In this document: positions 26,386 to 35,773 of the stretch, piece by piece
Layout of the letters: every line of letters begins with the position of its first letter
How positions within the stretch are numbered: the first letter of the stretch is position 1
Notes under the pieces: model-generated
What the model was told of the DNA's origin: nothing
Seen by the model: the letters and a program-made list of their open reading frames with translations, nothing else
Databases searched by the model: none
Program-made: the position numbers and the translations under genes
Source: Psychrobacillus sp. FSL K6-4046
GTDB lineage: Bacteria; Bacillota; Bacilli; Bacillales_A; Planococcaceae
NCBI RefSeq assembly: GCF_038624605.1
Contig: NZ_CP152020.1
Coordinates: forward strand, 1,977,312 to 2,041,311
DNA length: 64,000 bases
Reading direction: 5' to 3'

Positions 26386-26898
26386 ATGACAAAACAAAAT
26401 GGAACACGTTACACACAAGAACGAAAAGCAGAAATTTTGAAGCGTATGATGCCACCTAACAACGAAGCGGTTTCGCAAATTTCCAAAGCGGAAGGTATTT
26501 CAGAAGTGACGCTATATAAGTGGCGAAAGCAAGCTCGCGTAGCTGGAACTGCAACGCCAGGTAATGGACAAACAAGCGACAAATGGAACAGTCAAGATAA
26601 GTTTTTTATCGTGATGGAAACATTTGCGATGAATGAACTGGAGCTTGCGGAGTATTGCCGTAAAAAGGGTTTGTATCTGGAACAGATTGAAGCATGGAAG
26701 AGTGTTTGCCTTCAGGCAAATGGGCAAGCATTTGATCAGTCCAAGCAGTTGAATGTTCAACTAAAAGAAGAACAGAAACGTGCAAAAGCATTAGAAAAAG
26801 ATTTACAAAAGAAGGAGAAAGCGTTGGCGGAAGCTGCGGCATTACTACTTCTAAGAAAAAAGGCCCAAGCGATTTGGGGGGACGACGAGGACGAATGA
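26386..26898 (+). CDS. IS3-family OrfA (DNA-binding part of transposase)
   Basis: 170 residues: helix-turn-helix EAVSQISKAEGISEVTLYKW followed by a Lys/Glu-rich leucine-zipper-like coiled coil (about 120-160: LKEEQKRAKALEKDLQKKEK). OrfA alone binds element ends and regulates transposition; with OrfB it makes the transposase. The frame ends in GACGAATGA, where the orfB ATG overlaps its stop. At 170 residues it is longer than the 90-100 residues usual in IS3 relatives, which marks an IS3 subgroup with an extended OrfA. GGAGG ribosome site. Confidence 0.9.
   Translation: MTKQNGTRYTQERKAEILKRMMPPNNEAVSQISKAEGISEVTLYKWRKQARVAGTATPGNGQTSDKWNSQDKFFIVMETFAMNELELAEYCRKKGLYLEQIEAWKSVCLQANGQAFDQSKQLNVQLKEEQKRAKALEKDLQKKEKALAEAAALLLLRKKAQAIWGDDEDE
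26856..26862 (+). other. Programmed -1 frameshift site A_AAA_AAG
   Basis: In the orfA frame the codons AGA AAA AAG contain the slippery heptamer A AAA AAG. Slipping by -1 continues KKGPSDLGGRRGRMIDPANR into orfB with no stop. A short stem CCCAA/TTGGG begins two bases after the heptamer and could stimulate slipping. Confidence 0.75.
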
Positions 26899-27953
26899 TT
26901 GACCCGGCAAATCGCACACTAGCCGTGAAATTAATACAAGAAGCCAATCAAAATGGTGCACGAATAGCGAAGGCTTGTCAGGAGCTACACATCAACGTAC
27001 GTACGTATGAGCGTTGGGTATCCGATGGCGGAGTGAAAGTCGATCAGCGACCACTTACAAAACGTCCCGTACCGAAAAATAAATTATCACCAGAAGAAAG
27101 AGACGAAATTATCACCGTTGTGAAACAAGCAGATTACGCGGATTTACCACCAACACAAATCGTTCCGAAGCTCGCAGATAAAGGTACTTATATTGCATCT
27201 GAATCCACCTTTTATCGTGTATTAAAAGAAGAAAAGATGCAAAATCATCGGGGACGTAGTGGTAAGCCACAGCGAAGAATCCCAGAAAGCCATCTTGCGA
27301 CGGCTCCCAATCAAGTGTGGACATGGGATATTACCTGGTTGGGTGGACCCGTGAAAGGTTTATTTTATCGACTCTATTTGATTCTAGATTTGTTTAGTAG
27401 AAAAGCAGTCGGCTGGGAAGTATGGGAAACAGAAGAATCCAAACATGCGGAAGCACTCGTGAAAAAAGCAGTGATCAGTGAAAAAATTCAAGGAACGCCA
27501 CTTGTTCTACATTCGGACAATGGTAGCCCGATGAAAGCTGCGACATTCCTAGTGTTACTCGAGAAACTGGGCATTCAAAGTTCCTTTTCAAGACCACGTG
27601 TGAGTAATGATAATCCGTATTCAGAAGCGATGTTTCGGACGCTAAAATATCGACCTGATTTCCCGCATAAAGGCTTTGAAACACTCGAAAAAGCAAGACA
27701 ATGGGCGCAAAAGTTTGTCCATTGGTACAATGAGGTTCACTTACACAGTGGGCTCAATTACGTAACGCCAGTACAGTGCCATACGGGAGCACATTTGGCG
27801 ATATTAGAAAGGCGAAAAGATGTGTACGAAGTTGCGAAAGAGAAGCATCCTGAGCGATGGGCTCGGAAAACGAGAAACTGGGCACCACATGAACAAGTAG
27901 CGCTTAATCCCATGCGGGATGAGGCTAAAAAAGAAGTATTAGTTAAACCGTAA
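26895..27953 (+). CDS. IS3-family OrfB (DDE integrase-type transposase)
   Basis: About 352 residues from ATG 26895, or a fusion with OrfA by frameshifting (the same frame is open from 26856). An N-terminal helix-turn-helix (RIAKACQELHINVRTYERW) precedes an rve core with the catalytic triad: D in WTWDITWL, D in LHSDNGSPM and E in NDNPYSEAMF. This catalyses element excision and integration. The ATG overlaps the orfA stop (ATGA), so coupled reinitiation is an alternative to frameshifting. Confidence 0.92.
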   Translation: MIDPANRTLAVKLIQEANQNGARIAKACQELHINVRTYERWVSDGGVKVDQRPLTKRPVPKNKLSPEERDEIITVVKQADYADLPPTQIVPKLADKGTYIASESTFYRVLKEEKMQNHRGRSGKPQRRIPESHLATAPNQVWTWDITWLGGPVKGLFYRLYLILDLFSRKAVGWEVWETEESKHAEALVKKAVISEKIQGTPLVLHSDNGSPMKAATFLVLLEKLGIQSSFSRPRVSNDNPYSEAMFRTLKYRPDFPHKGFETLEKARQWAQKFVHWYNEVHLHSGLNYVTPVQCHTGAHLAILERRKDVYEVAKEKHPERWARKTRNWAPHEQVALNPMRDEAKKEVLVKP

Positions 27954-27964
27954 TCCCCCGTTAC

Positions 27965-28016
27965 CCTGTTGGTTGGAATGGAAAGAACGCTCTTCCTTTC
28001 CATTCCAATCAACAGG
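27965..28016 (+). terminator. Long hairpin after the transposase genes
   Basis: A 21-base stem (CCTGTTGGTTGGAATGGAAA with its complement, one mismatch) and a 10-base loop, 12 bases after orfB and inside the element. There is no T run after it; it could protect the 3' end or block read-through. Confidence 0.6.
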
Positions 28017-28111
28017 CCAGCAAGCACAGCGCGGTAGCCTAGACTGAATTAGGGGTTACAAGATTATAAGAACATGTATTTTTAAAATACTAAACTAGCT
28101 AAATGCGACAA

Positions 28112-28210
28112 CTATATTGACAAACACCGTGATCGGGCGTTCACCGCTATAACCTCTACTACTCCATTCACTTCCATCTCCACTAAAAAGCATTTTGCAC
28201 CACATTTCAT
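28112..28210 (-). CDS. Hypothetical 32-residue ORF
   Basis: ATG 28208-28210 is preceded by GAGGAGGGTTTAAT, a strong ribosome site. The product starts MKCGAKCFLVEMEVNGVVEV and ends SRCLSI. It is not part of the IS and no family was recognised. The strong ribosome site is the only support; it could be the remains of a longer gene. Confidence 0.35.
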   Translation of the reverse strand: MKCGAKCFLVEMEVNGVVEVIAVNARSRCLSI

Positions 28211-28326
28211 ATTAAACCCTCCTCAAGCATTACTTTAAATTTATCTAAAAAGAAACTTTTAATCAAAAATTAGGATCATCGAATAGATAGTTTAGAAACA
28301 TGTGACCTCGAGTGAATTACACTCAA

Positions 28327-28508
28327 TTTATGGGACACTTATCATATTTTATGGGCGAGTTTTCACTGTTTATGGGACACTCTCCAACCATTTACGGGCG
28401 CTTTCCTTATTTATGGGACACTTCTTAATCTTTATGGGACATTATTTCATATTTTACGGGCGAGTTTTCAATGTTTATGGGACACTCTCCATTCATTTAT
28501 TGGCGCTC
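28327..28508 (+). repeat. Tandem repeat of nine TTTAYGGG units phased at about 21 bp
   Basis: Units start at 28327, 28348, 28369, 28391, 28410, 28431, 28453, 28474 and 28496 (spacing 19-22). The core TTTATGGG or TTTACGGG continues as ACACT or CG(A/C). Units 2-4 and 7-9 are a 105-bp higher-order duplication. It ends 155 bp before the RSH gene. The reading frame over it gives only repetitive nonsense (YGTL, FYGRVF). Confidence 0.85.
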
Positions 28509-28662
28509 ATACGGGTAGACTCCAAATGTTTAGGATTGTTCTATCCTTTAAAAAGGAATTCTGACATTTCGGTAGAATAAATATAAATACCACTTATTAG
28601 TCTAAATTGCTTTGCTCAAGGAGGACTTAATACATATATTAATAAATGGAGGTGATTTTCAA

Positions 28663-30069
28663 ATGAAGGAAGTAAAAGAGCAGCTTATACATAGCTGTAA
28701 CTATTTAGAGGAAAGAGAATTAGTTCAACTAAAAAGTGCCATGGATTTTGCTGAAAAGGCGCATGTTGGCCAAACACGAGCAACTGGTGAACCTTACATT
28801 ATCCACCCTTTCGAGGTGTGCCTGATTTTGTCCGAATACAAGGCGGACATAACAACTTTAGTCTGCTCCTTACTTCATGATGTAGTGGAAGATACAGCAG
28901 TTGGCCTCAAGGAAATCGAGCTTTTATTTGGGAAAGATGTCGCCTTTATCGTGGATGGGTTAACGAAGTTTGAAAAAGGTACGTTTGAAAAAGAGGAGTA
29001 TAGTGCCATTAATATGGAGAAGCTCCTATCCTATGCTATTCAAGATATACGAATAGCAGCTATTAAACTAGCAGATCGTTTGCATAATATGAGAACCCTA
29101 GCTATCAAAAGAACGGAAAAGAAAATTCCCTATTCAAACGAAACACTTCTTTATTTTTCACCATTAGCAGAAAGAATAGGGTTGTTTACACTCCAAAGGG
29201 AGTTGGAAGAGCTAGCCTTCAGCTATTTGCATCCGGAACGGTATAAGCAATTTCGAGAGAAGATAAATAACTATACAAAAGTTTATGAAGAATCGTATGA
29301 GGAATTTATTACTAAACTAATGAAAGAGGATACTTCACACATAATTACCAAACATAGATGGATTAATATCCCCTTATTTCAAGGGTACAACTTGTTAAGT
29401 GAAGGATTTTACCTTTCTGATATGTTTACTGTTCACATTACCATTGATTCTACCTTCAACTGCTATACAGCTCTTGGTCTCGTGCATTCCACATTTGAAA
29501 CAATGCCAGATCATTTTGTAGACCAAATTGCCATTGAAAAACACCCCTTTATCAAACAGCTCAAAACAAAGGTTAGGGTAGCTGGTATTCCAATGACAAT
29601 TGTTTTACAGGATAGGCAAACACAATACTTCTACCAGAATGGGATATTCGCTTGCTTAAAGACCATTGATTCTACAACACTAAGTACCTCTCTTTTAGGG
29701 AATTCGATTCCTTTTGCTAAATCCATTACCAATAACCCAATTGCATTTTGTGAGCTAGTCTCTTTAGAACTTTTTTATAAAGAAATAGAAATATACACAC
29801 CAAAAATGGATATTATTAAGTTACCAATTAACTCCAACATCATTGACTTTGCATATGCACTTAATCCGACTTTGGCAAATAAACTAGCCTTTGCTAAAGT
29901 AAATGGCACGATAAGATCACTTCAAACAATTTTAAAGGATAAAGATATAGTAGAGCTCCATGTGAAAAATAAAATAACTGCTAATGCAAAGTGGCTTCAT
30001 TTTGTGAAAACCTCAAATGCTGTTAAAGAAATAACCGATATCGTGAATGATGAGACAAACCCTGCTTAA
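28663..30069 (+). CDS. RelA/SpoT-like protein: intact HD hydrolase, degenerate synthetase, TGS, no C-terminal regulatory domains
   Basis: 468 residues. Residues 1-200 are the (p)ppGpp hydrolase domain with all catalytic motifs: H48-P, H72-D73, E76-D77 (LLHDVVEDT) and LADRLHNMRTL (136-146). Residues about 230-370 align with the synthetase domain (CYTALGLVHSTFETMPDHF) but the ppGpp synthetase motifs YQSLHT and EVQIRT are gone. A TGS domain follows (375-433, EIYTPKMDIIKLP, IDFAYALNP, KVNGTIRSLQ). The zinc-finger/helical and ACT domains of canonical Rel (about 730 residues) are absent. It is probably hydrolase-only. Start ATG 28663 has GGAGGTGATTTTCAA; the longer frame does not. Confidence 0.85.
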   Translation: MKEVKEQLIHSCNYLEERELVQLKSAMDFAEKAHVGQTRATGEPYIIHPFEVCLILSEYKADITTLVCSLLHDVVEDTAVGLKEIELLFGKDVAFIVDGLTKFEKGTFEKEEYSAINMEKLLSYAIQDIRIAAIKLADRLHNMRTLAIKRTEKKIPYSNETLLYFSPLAERIGLFTLQRELEELAFSYLHPERYKQFREKINNYTKVYEESYEEFITKLMKEDTSHIITKHRWINIPLFQGYNLLSEGFYLSDMFTVHITIDSTFNCYTALGLVHSTFETMPDHFVDQIAIEKHPFIKQLKTKVRVAGIPMTIVLQDRQTQYFYQNGIFACLKTIDSTTLSTSLLGNSIPFAKSITNNPIAFCELVSLELFYKEIEIYTPKMDIIKLPINSNIIDFAYALNPTLANKLAFAKVNGTIRSLQTILKDKDIVELHVKNKITANAKWLHFVKTSNAVKEITDIVNDETNPA

Positions 30070-30105
30070 CACACCATAAGAGTCTAGCAATCTTACGGTG
30101 TGTTA
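30067..30105. terminator. Hairpin between convergent RSH and methyltransferase genes
   Basis: TAACACACCaTAAG and CTTAcGGTGTGTTA form a 14-base stem (one mismatch) that includes the RSH stop codon. There is no strong T tract, so it may be a weak terminator. Confidence 0.5.
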
Positions 30106-30107
30106 GG

Positions 30108-30908
30108 CTAGTTTGCGATTAATACTATACTGTTTAATGATTGAACATCCTTATTAGTAGCTTTCTCTAGCAAGGCATAATAACTCTGAATTAGCGTCTG
30201 TATTTTAACGGGAGAACGATTAAATTTCTCTCTCACTGATATCGCATAATCTACTTCCCATTTGCCATCTTGTAGGAACGATGCATCCACATTTTTTGAG
30301 TCAACTAGGTTCCAACCTGATTCTTTCAGCATATTCTTAAGTTGTTGCTTGTGAAAAACATTTTGGATATTACCCTCGTCTTCAAACTGTTCTGCATATA
30401 TTGCTAATATGCTCGCTGAGTAAAAATGGGCAAGCTGCTCTGGCTTAGTCCATTCTAAATCCCACTCAGCGATACATATGCGCTTAGCTACCTTCTTTAA
30501 TCGTTTAAGATAAGAAAGCAACGTAGCAGGTTCTTGAAAATACCAAAGACAGTGAGAGAGAATAGCTACATCATATGCCTCGTCTATTTTCATCGTTAGG
30601 AAGTCTGCTTCTAGATCAAAAGATATTCGGTTACCTATTGGGGAGGATTTTATAAAGTCAGTTGCTTCTCCTAAGGTTATGGGTTTACCGTAATCTCTGC
30701 CAGCAATATCAATTGCCATTACAAATCCTGTTTCACCTACTGCATCTGCCAATGCAACTGTTGTATCACCTTGACCACACCCGATTTCTAGCACTCTCAT
30801 CCCCTTTTCAATATTAAAGGATTGTACCAGCCCTAGGCGATGTTGAAGCTGTATACGTTGAATAGAAGAACTTCCTACTGTCTTCATATAAGTTAATAAT
30901 TTTTCCAT
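30108..30908 (-). CDS. Class I SAM-dependent methyltransferase
   Basis: About 266 residues. The SAM-binding motif I is VLEIGCGQGDTT, with the acidic motif II in FVMAIDIAG and motif IV in YDVAILSHCLWYF. Members of this general group methylate small molecules or quinone rings; the substrate is not known. Start assigned to ATG 30906-30908 because AGGG lies 8 bases upstream; GTG 30914 is also possible. It is divergent from the hypothetical gene at 31003. Confidence 0.85.
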   Translation of the reverse strand: MEKLLTYMKTVGSSSIQRIQLQHRLGLVQSFNIEKGMRVLEIGCGQGDTTVALADAVGETGFVMAIDIAGRDYGKPITLGEATDFIKSSPIGNRISFDLEADFLTMKIDEAYDVAILSHCLWYFQEPATLLSYLKRLKKVAKRICIAEWDLEWTKPEQLAHFYSASILAIYAEQFEDEGNIQNVFHKQQLKNMLKESGWNLVDSKNVDASFLQDGKWEVDYAISVREKFNRSPVKIQTLIQSYYALLEKATNKDVQSLNSIVLIAN

Positions 30909-31002
30909 TTTCACTACCCTTTCACTAAAGTTTAAATGAAAATAAACAATAGTATGAATTAATGTAATATACTTACTTTATCATAACAAAAGGAGGAGCA
31001 AA

Positions 31003-31467
31003 ATGATCAAAAAGTTACTGGATGAAACTGAAAATATCAGCTACTTTGTTTACTTAACCAACCGAGGAGATGCCTTCCCTAAAATAGGTGATAGCCTAGA
31101 GGAAATTTATACAAACCTTCGAGAAGAAGTTTCTATGGGTTACACGGATCTGTGGGTACTAAAGAGAGTTGGATTGTTGAATAAGCATGATACATTCTAC
31201 TTTTCAGAAAACGATCGAACTGCAGATGACGAATTAAAAAGAGCCCAATACCTTCCTGAAAAGATTTATATCACATTCACCTTTGTACAAATTAACGAAG
31301 CAACTTCTCCTATGTACACCAATTCAGGCGGCACTATGACCCACCTCACTTATGAAGAGGCAGAAGAGTATGCTGTTAAACATATTGATAAAATGAAACA
31401 GAAATATCCAGAAAGAGAGTTTTATGTTTTATATGCTCGTTTAGTGGAAAGAAATACTTGGCATTAA
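31003..31467 (+). CDS. Hypothetical cytosolic protein
   Basis: 154 residues, ATG with an AAAGGAGGAG ribosome site. The sequence has a central stretch TDLWVLKRVGLLNKHDTFYF and GGTMTHLTYEEAEEYAVKHI, soluble, with no signal peptide or membrane helix and no motif I can assign. Its own terminator follows directly. Divergent from the methyltransferase gene. Confidence 0.75.
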   Translation: MIKKLLDETENISYFVYLTNRGDAFPKIGDSLEEIYTNLREEVSMGYTDLWVLKRVGLLNKHDTFYFSENDRTADDELKRAQYLPEKIYITFTFVQINEATSPMYTNSGGTMTHLTYEEAEEYAVKHIDKMKQKYPEREFYVLYARLVERNTWH

Positions 31468-31476
31468 TAGAGACTT

Positions 31477-31514
31477 GAAAAGGGACCATTCGCGAAAGAA
31501 TGTCCCTTTTTTTA
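31477..31514 (+). terminator. Terminator after the hypothetical gene
   Basis: AAAAGGGACcATTC and GAATGTCCCTTTT form a stem with loop GCGAAA, then T7. It lies between convergent genes and could also serve ileS on the other strand. Confidence 0.85.
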
Positions 31515-31518
31515 GTTT

Positions 31519-34500
31519 TTATTCGAGTGCTATTTCAATCTCATGACCACCAATCGTCACACTTATACCTGATACTCTTTGTTGTTTAACGATAAGCTGA
31601 TTTATTAATACACTTTGTTCTAGCAATGGATAAAAACTGTTTATGATTGCATGCATCTCGGCAGTTGTGTGAAGGGTGATATTTACTCTTTTTTCTACAG
31701 GTAAAAGCAACTGCTTCCGATAGGATTGGATTGCCCTGATTAACTCACGCATCCACCCCTCACGTATCAAGGCTTCCGTTAATGTCACATTTATCACAAC
31801 AGTCATGTCATTACTAGTTCCATAAGCAAAGCCATCCTTTACTTTATTCTCTATTAAAACGTCTTCTAGTAAAACAAGATTTTCTTCTAACTTTATACTT
31901 CTATTTTGAATAAGCTCGCTTACCTGACTAGATGTTAAGTTATTTAGCCTCACATTAATACTATTTGAATGTTTGCCAAACTTAGCAGCTGATTTTTTAA
32001 AATCTAATCTCACAGTTGAAGTAAAATATTCTTCTCCGCTGTTAAGCAGATGAATCTCCTTGATATTTAGCTCTTCCCTTATAATATTTTCATATGCACT
32101 CCAATTTATTGGCTTGCTGCTCTTCACAAACAATTGTGCTAGAGGCTGCTTTACCTTTATAGCAAGACTGTTGCGAATGCTTCTTCCTAGTTCAACAACC
32201 TGTAATACCTCACCCATTTCTCGCTCGAGTAATTGATCGATTAGGGATTCATCAGACTGTGGATAATCAGCAAGATGGACACTTTTCCCAGTAAGTCCCA
32301 CGTATATTTCTTCCGCGATAAAAGGTGTAAATGGCGCAAGTAATTGGCTTACTTTAGTCAATACCTCGTAAAGCGTTTCATATGCTGCTACCTTATCCTT
32401 ATTAAGACCACTTGACCAAAAGCGTTCCCTCGACCTTCTTACGTACCAGTTGCTGATTTGTTCCACTAAATGTGCAATATCTCTGGCTGCACTCGTAAAG
32501 TTAAACTCATCTAATTTAATGTTAACGTTACGAATTGTACTATGAAGGCAGGACAGAATCCATTTATCTAATGTTGTTTGCTGAAGGGCTTTATCTCCCG
32601 TTACAACATATTTATCTAAAGTAGTATAGAGCGTATAAAAATGATAAACATTGTCTAGTGTATCAACCAGCTTAGATTTTGCCTCTTGAACAATTCGTTC
32701 AGAAAATCTTTTTGCATTCCAGGGGGCACTGTCAACGAGTAAAGCCCATCTCAGCGAATCTGCCCCATAGTGTTGGATCAGCTCAACGGGATCCAACGCA
32801 TTTCCTTTGCTTTTAGACATCTTTTGGCCGTTCTCATCTAAAATATGCCCAGTGGAAAGAACACGCTTATATGGTGATTTGCCTGTAAACAGTGTAGAAA
32901 CAGCCAAAAGACTATAAAACCATCCTCTTGTTTGATCAATCCCCTCTACGATCAAATCTGCTGGAAACTGTTTAGAGAATAGCTTCTCATTCTCAAATGG
33001 ATAATGATATTGGGCAAATGGCATAGAACCGCTGTCAAACCATACATCAATCACCTCAGGAGTTCTCCTCATAGTTCCAGCACACGAAGGGCAACAGAGA
33101 CGAACATCATCTACGTATGGCTTGTGGAGCTCAATACTTCCTAGAGGATGTAGCGAATACTTGCTTAATTCTTCTATACTCTTAGGGGCGAGCTCAAGCT
33201 TACAATTGCTGCATTCCCACACATTAAGTGGGGTGCCCCAATAACGATTACGACTGATATTCCAATCGACCATTTGCTCTAAAAAGTTGCCGAACCTACC
33301 ATGTTTGAGGTGCTCTGGATGCCAAGATACGGATTCATTATTAGCTAAAAATTGTTCTTTTAAGGCTGTAGTTTGTATAAACCAGCTTTCCATTGCGTAA
33401 TAGAGCAATGGGGAATCACAGCGCCAGCAATAGGGATAGCTATGCTCGTATTTTTCCTTGTAAAACAGTAGCCCTTTATGGGAGAGTAATCGTATAATCT
33501 CTAAATCACACTCTTTAACAAAACGTCCTTCCAACCCCTCGACGGCTATTGTAAACCTCCCTCTTTCATCTACTACATGAATAAAAGATAAGCTATTTTC
33601 CTTCATCACTTTGTAATCCTCTTCCCCATACGCTGGTGCGATATGGACAATACCAGTTCCGCTATCACTTGAAACATAATTTGCGGTAACTACTTTATAT
33701 CCCTTTTTTACATGTACAAGATCAAAAAGTGGGGTATAGGAAAGACCCTCTAATTCTGCCCCCTTTAAGGTGGAAAGAATCTCATATCCATCTTTCAAGA
33801 CTTTTTTAACTAAATCTCTTGCGAGGATATATACCTCCTCCCCTTTCTTCGCTCGAACATATTCAAGCGAAGGATTAACCGCTAGGGCTACATTTGCCGG
33901 CAGTGTCCAAGGAGTAGTAGTCCATCCAAGAAAATACTCATTCTCTTTATGTGTAAGTTTAAACTTAACTATTGCTGATAAGTCTTTAACCGTTTTATAC
34001 CCTTGAGATACCTCATGTGAACTTAAGGTCGTTTGACAACTAGGACAATATGGGGAAACCCGATGACCTTTTTGCAGCAGACCTTGATCATGTATAGTAC
34101 CAAGGATATTCCATACACTTTCAATGTAGCTATTACTCATCGTCATATAGGGGCTATCCATATCGACCCAGTATCCCAGCTTTTCTGTGAAGTCACGCCA
34201 TTCCTTTTCATAAACAAATACACTTTCCTTACATTTCTTGATAAATGCTTCGACCCCATAGTCTTCTATATCCTTCTTACCAGAAATACCAAGCTGTTTT
34301 TCTACGCCAAGTTCAACTGGTAGCCCATGGGTATCCCAGCCCGCTTTTCGAATGACCTGATAACCCTTCATTGTTTTATATCTAGCGACCAGATCCTTTA
34401 TCGTTCTGCCGAGGGCATGCCCTACATGTGGCAAACCGTTCGCTGTAGGAGGACCTTCGTAAAACACAAATGTAGGATTTCCATCTCGTTGCTCAATAGA

Positions 34501-34587
34501 TGCTTGAAATACATTATGCTCCTCCCACATTTTTCTTATCTGCTGCTCGCGTTGTAAAACCGTCTTCTTTACGTCCTTGTTAACCAT
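31519..34587 (-). CDS. ileS: Isoleucyl-tRNA synthetase, type 2 (eukaryote-like)
   Basis: 1022 residues, about 100 longer than the housekeeping Bacillus IleRS. Class I signatures: H54-V-G-H57 (PHVGHALGR) and K589-MSKS593. The CP1 editing domain (about 200-400) has [10 protein letters not shown] and [16 protein letters not shown]. Four Cys (C459, C462, C499, C502) form a zinc ribbon inside the catalytic insertion, and the C-terminal zinc finger of type 1 enzymes is absent: both point to type 2 IleRS. It charges tRNA-Ile and rejects valine. Type 2 enzymes are naturally less sensitive to mupirocin (family knowledge). A T-box leader controls it. Confidence 0.96.
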   Translation of the reverse strand: MVNKDVKKTVLQREQQIRKMWEEHNVFQASIEQRDGNPTFVFYEGPPTANGLPHVGHALGRTIKDLVARYKTMKGYQVIRKAGWDTHGLPVELGVEKQLGISGKKDIEDYGVEAFIKKCKESVFVYEKEWRDFTEKLGYWVDMDSPYMTMSNSYIESVWNILGTIHDQGLLQKGHRVSPYCPSCQTTLSSHEVSQGYKTVKDLSAIVKFKLTHKENEYFLGWTTTPWTLPANVALAVNPSLEYVRAKKGEEVYILARDLVKKVLKDGYEILSTLKGAELEGLSYTPLFDLVHVKKGYKVVTANYVSSDSGTGIVHIAPAYGEEDYKVMKENSLSFIHVVDERGRFTIAVEGLEGRFVKECDLEIIRLLSHKGLLFYKEKYEHSYPYCWRCDSPLLYYAMESWFIQTTALKEQFLANNESVSWHPEHLKHGRFGNFLEQMVDWNISRNRYWGTPLNVWECSNCKLELAPKSIEELSKYSLHPLGSIELHKPYVDDVRLCCPSCAGTMRRTPEVIDVWFDSGSMPFAQYHYPFENEKLFSKQFPADLIVEGIDQTRGWFYSLLAVSTLFTGKSPYKRVLSTGHILDENGQKMSKSKGNALDPVELIQHYGADSLRWALLVDSAPWNAKRFSERIVQEAKSKLVDTLDNVYHFYTLYTTLDKYVVTGDKALQQTTLDKWILSCLHSTIRNVNIKLDEFNFTSAARDIAHLVEQISNWYVRRSRERFWSSGLNKDKVAAYETLYEVLTKVSQLLAPFTPFIAEEIYVGLTGKSVHLADYPQSDESLIDQLLEREMGEVLQVVELGRSIRNSLAIKVKQPLAQLFVKSSKPINWSAYENIIREELNIKEIHLLNSGEEYFTSTVRLDFKKSAAKFGKHSNSINVRLNNLTSSQVSELIQNRSIKLEENLVLLEDVLIENKVKDGFAYGTSNDMTVVINVTLTEALIREGWMRELIRAIQSYRKQLLLPVEKRVNITLHTTAEMHAIINSFYPLLEQSVLINQLIVKQQRVSGISVTIGGHEIEIALE

Positions 34588-34623
34588 CTGATATCACTCC
34601 ACGTTCAAATTAATAAAACATAC

Positions 34624-34866
34624 AAAAAACCCGCCCCAGTAAAGGGACGGGTTTAACCGTGATACCACCCTAATTCCATTGAAATCTTCACCTCAATAGC
34701 ACTTAGCCACGTACAAGCATACGCGTTCCTTTTAACGGTAGACACCCGATCACACTTACTTAGTTCAGTGCGACTTCTCAGAGAGGATTTTCAAAAATAA
34801 CCTAAACACCGACTTTCAGCATAGCATCGGCTCTCTTTGGAATAGATTTATCTTTTACTTTTTCTC
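34624..34866 (-). ncRNA. T-box riboswitch leader of ileS
   Basis: On the minus strand the leader contains AGGGTGGTATCACGG (34657-34671), the conserved T-box that pairs with uncharged tRNA acceptor, followed by the terminator AACCCGTCCC...GGGGCGGGTTTTTT (34624-34654). Upstream stem I includes GAGAAGTCGCACTGAAC. The specifier is perhaps AUC at 34748-34750 (in GTGATCGGG), which would fit isoleucine, but that assignment is tentative. When tRNA-Ile is uncharged, antitermination raises ileS. Confidence 0.92.
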
Positions 34867-35010
34867 ATCAACGAATTTGTATGGTTTTATTGTGGATAAA
34901 TTTATCATGTATGTAAAACGAATGTCAATAGAATTATTTGTTACTTAGCGAAAAATATAAATATTCGATCTTTTAGTTCGTTTCAAATGTTACTTATCCA
35001 AGGAACAAGC

Positions 35011-35559
35011 TTATTCTCTAAGCGCATAATAAATTAGAAAGTCTACCCATTCTTCCTCTTCCATAGAAAACTTCTCTCGTGTGCACTCGTATTTAAAGCC
35101 GGCTCTTTTAGCAAGAGTTTCGGACGGTCTATTATCAACATTAATATGAAGTTCAATTCGTTGGAACTTTAACGAGTCAAAAAAATATTTTTTAGCTTCT
35201 CTCACACTTTCGACTCCATACCCCTTTTTCCAATATTGGTTATGAATAGAATATCCCATCATAGCCCATTGATAATCCATCCTAAGAATTGTGATTAGTT
35301 CTACCTTTCCAATATTAACTCCATCCTCTTTTCTAAAAATACCCATTATATACATTTCATCGTTCTCTTGAGCCTTATTAAAACCTTTGATCCAATCAGA
35401 GAACCATTCATTAGACGCCTTCTCCATTATTTTGTATCCTTCGTCATATTTATATTGAGAAGGTAATCGATTATTAAATCCATTTGACCAGCTCTCATAA
35501 TCTTCCTCATTAAATGTTCTGAGGATCAAGCGATCAGTCTCCAAATATAATTCTTTCAT
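35011..35559 (-). CDS. RimJ/RimL-type GNAT acetyltransferase
   Basis: 182 residues: MKELYLETDRLILRTFNEED, the acetyl-CoA region MMGYSIHNQYWKKGYGVESV and the C-terminal IELHINVDNRPSETLAKRAGF, the Acetyltransf_3 pattern. Start set at ATG 35557-35559 with GGAGGGGG upstream. Acceptor unknown. Monocistronic between the ileS leader and the CNNM genes. Confidence 0.87.
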   Translation of the reverse strand: MKELYLETDRLILRTFNEEDYESWSNGFNNRLPSQYKYDEGYKIMEKASNEWFSDWIKGFNKAQENDEMYIMGIFRKEDGVNIGKVELITILRMDYQWAMMGYSIHNQYWKKGYGVESVREAKKYFFDSLKFQRIELHINVDNRPSETLAKRAGFKYECTREKFSMEEEEWVDFLIYYALRE

Positions 35560-35691
35560 CGCTATCCCCCTCCGCAAATAATTTTGATCTCAAAATAATC
35601 AAAACTAAAACGTGATGGTTGTATTTAATCTATTCTCTAAAATTCAAATAATCTTTTCTCCGTTAAGCCCAAAAACGATTCAAGTATAAAT

Positions 35692-35740
35692 AATTAAAAC
35701 CCGAATAGGCCCACTTGTTACATGTCCACTATTCGGGTTA
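35692..35740 (-). terminator. Terminator of the CNNM/CBS gene pair
   Basis: AACCCGAATAG and CTATTCGGGTT form an 11-base stem with a loop of about 20 bases; GTTTTAATTA follows on the minus strand. It lies 33 bases after the stop of the second gene. Confidence 0.75.
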
Positions 35741-35773
35741 CTCTTCCAATGTATTGTTTAAATGTGGTTAAAG

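Larger units (their letters stand above)
26300..28059 (+). mobile_element. IS3-family insertion sequence
   Basis: About 1.76 kb with two overlapping transposase frames in the same direction. The outer ends TGTAAC and GTTAC(A) are inverted; the inner parts of the ends are only weakly matched, so the exact edges are uncertain by a few bases. AAG stands directly outside both ends (26297-26299 and 28060-28062), consistent with a 3-bp target duplication. Complete-looking frames and an intact slippery site suggest it may still be active. Confidence 0.8.

Noticed and set aside
28327-28508. Possible CRISPR array or real protein of 92 residues
   Set aside because: The spacing (about 21 bp) is too short for repeat plus unique spacer and the intervals are themselves repeated; the frame lacks a good ribosome site and encodes only the repeats.
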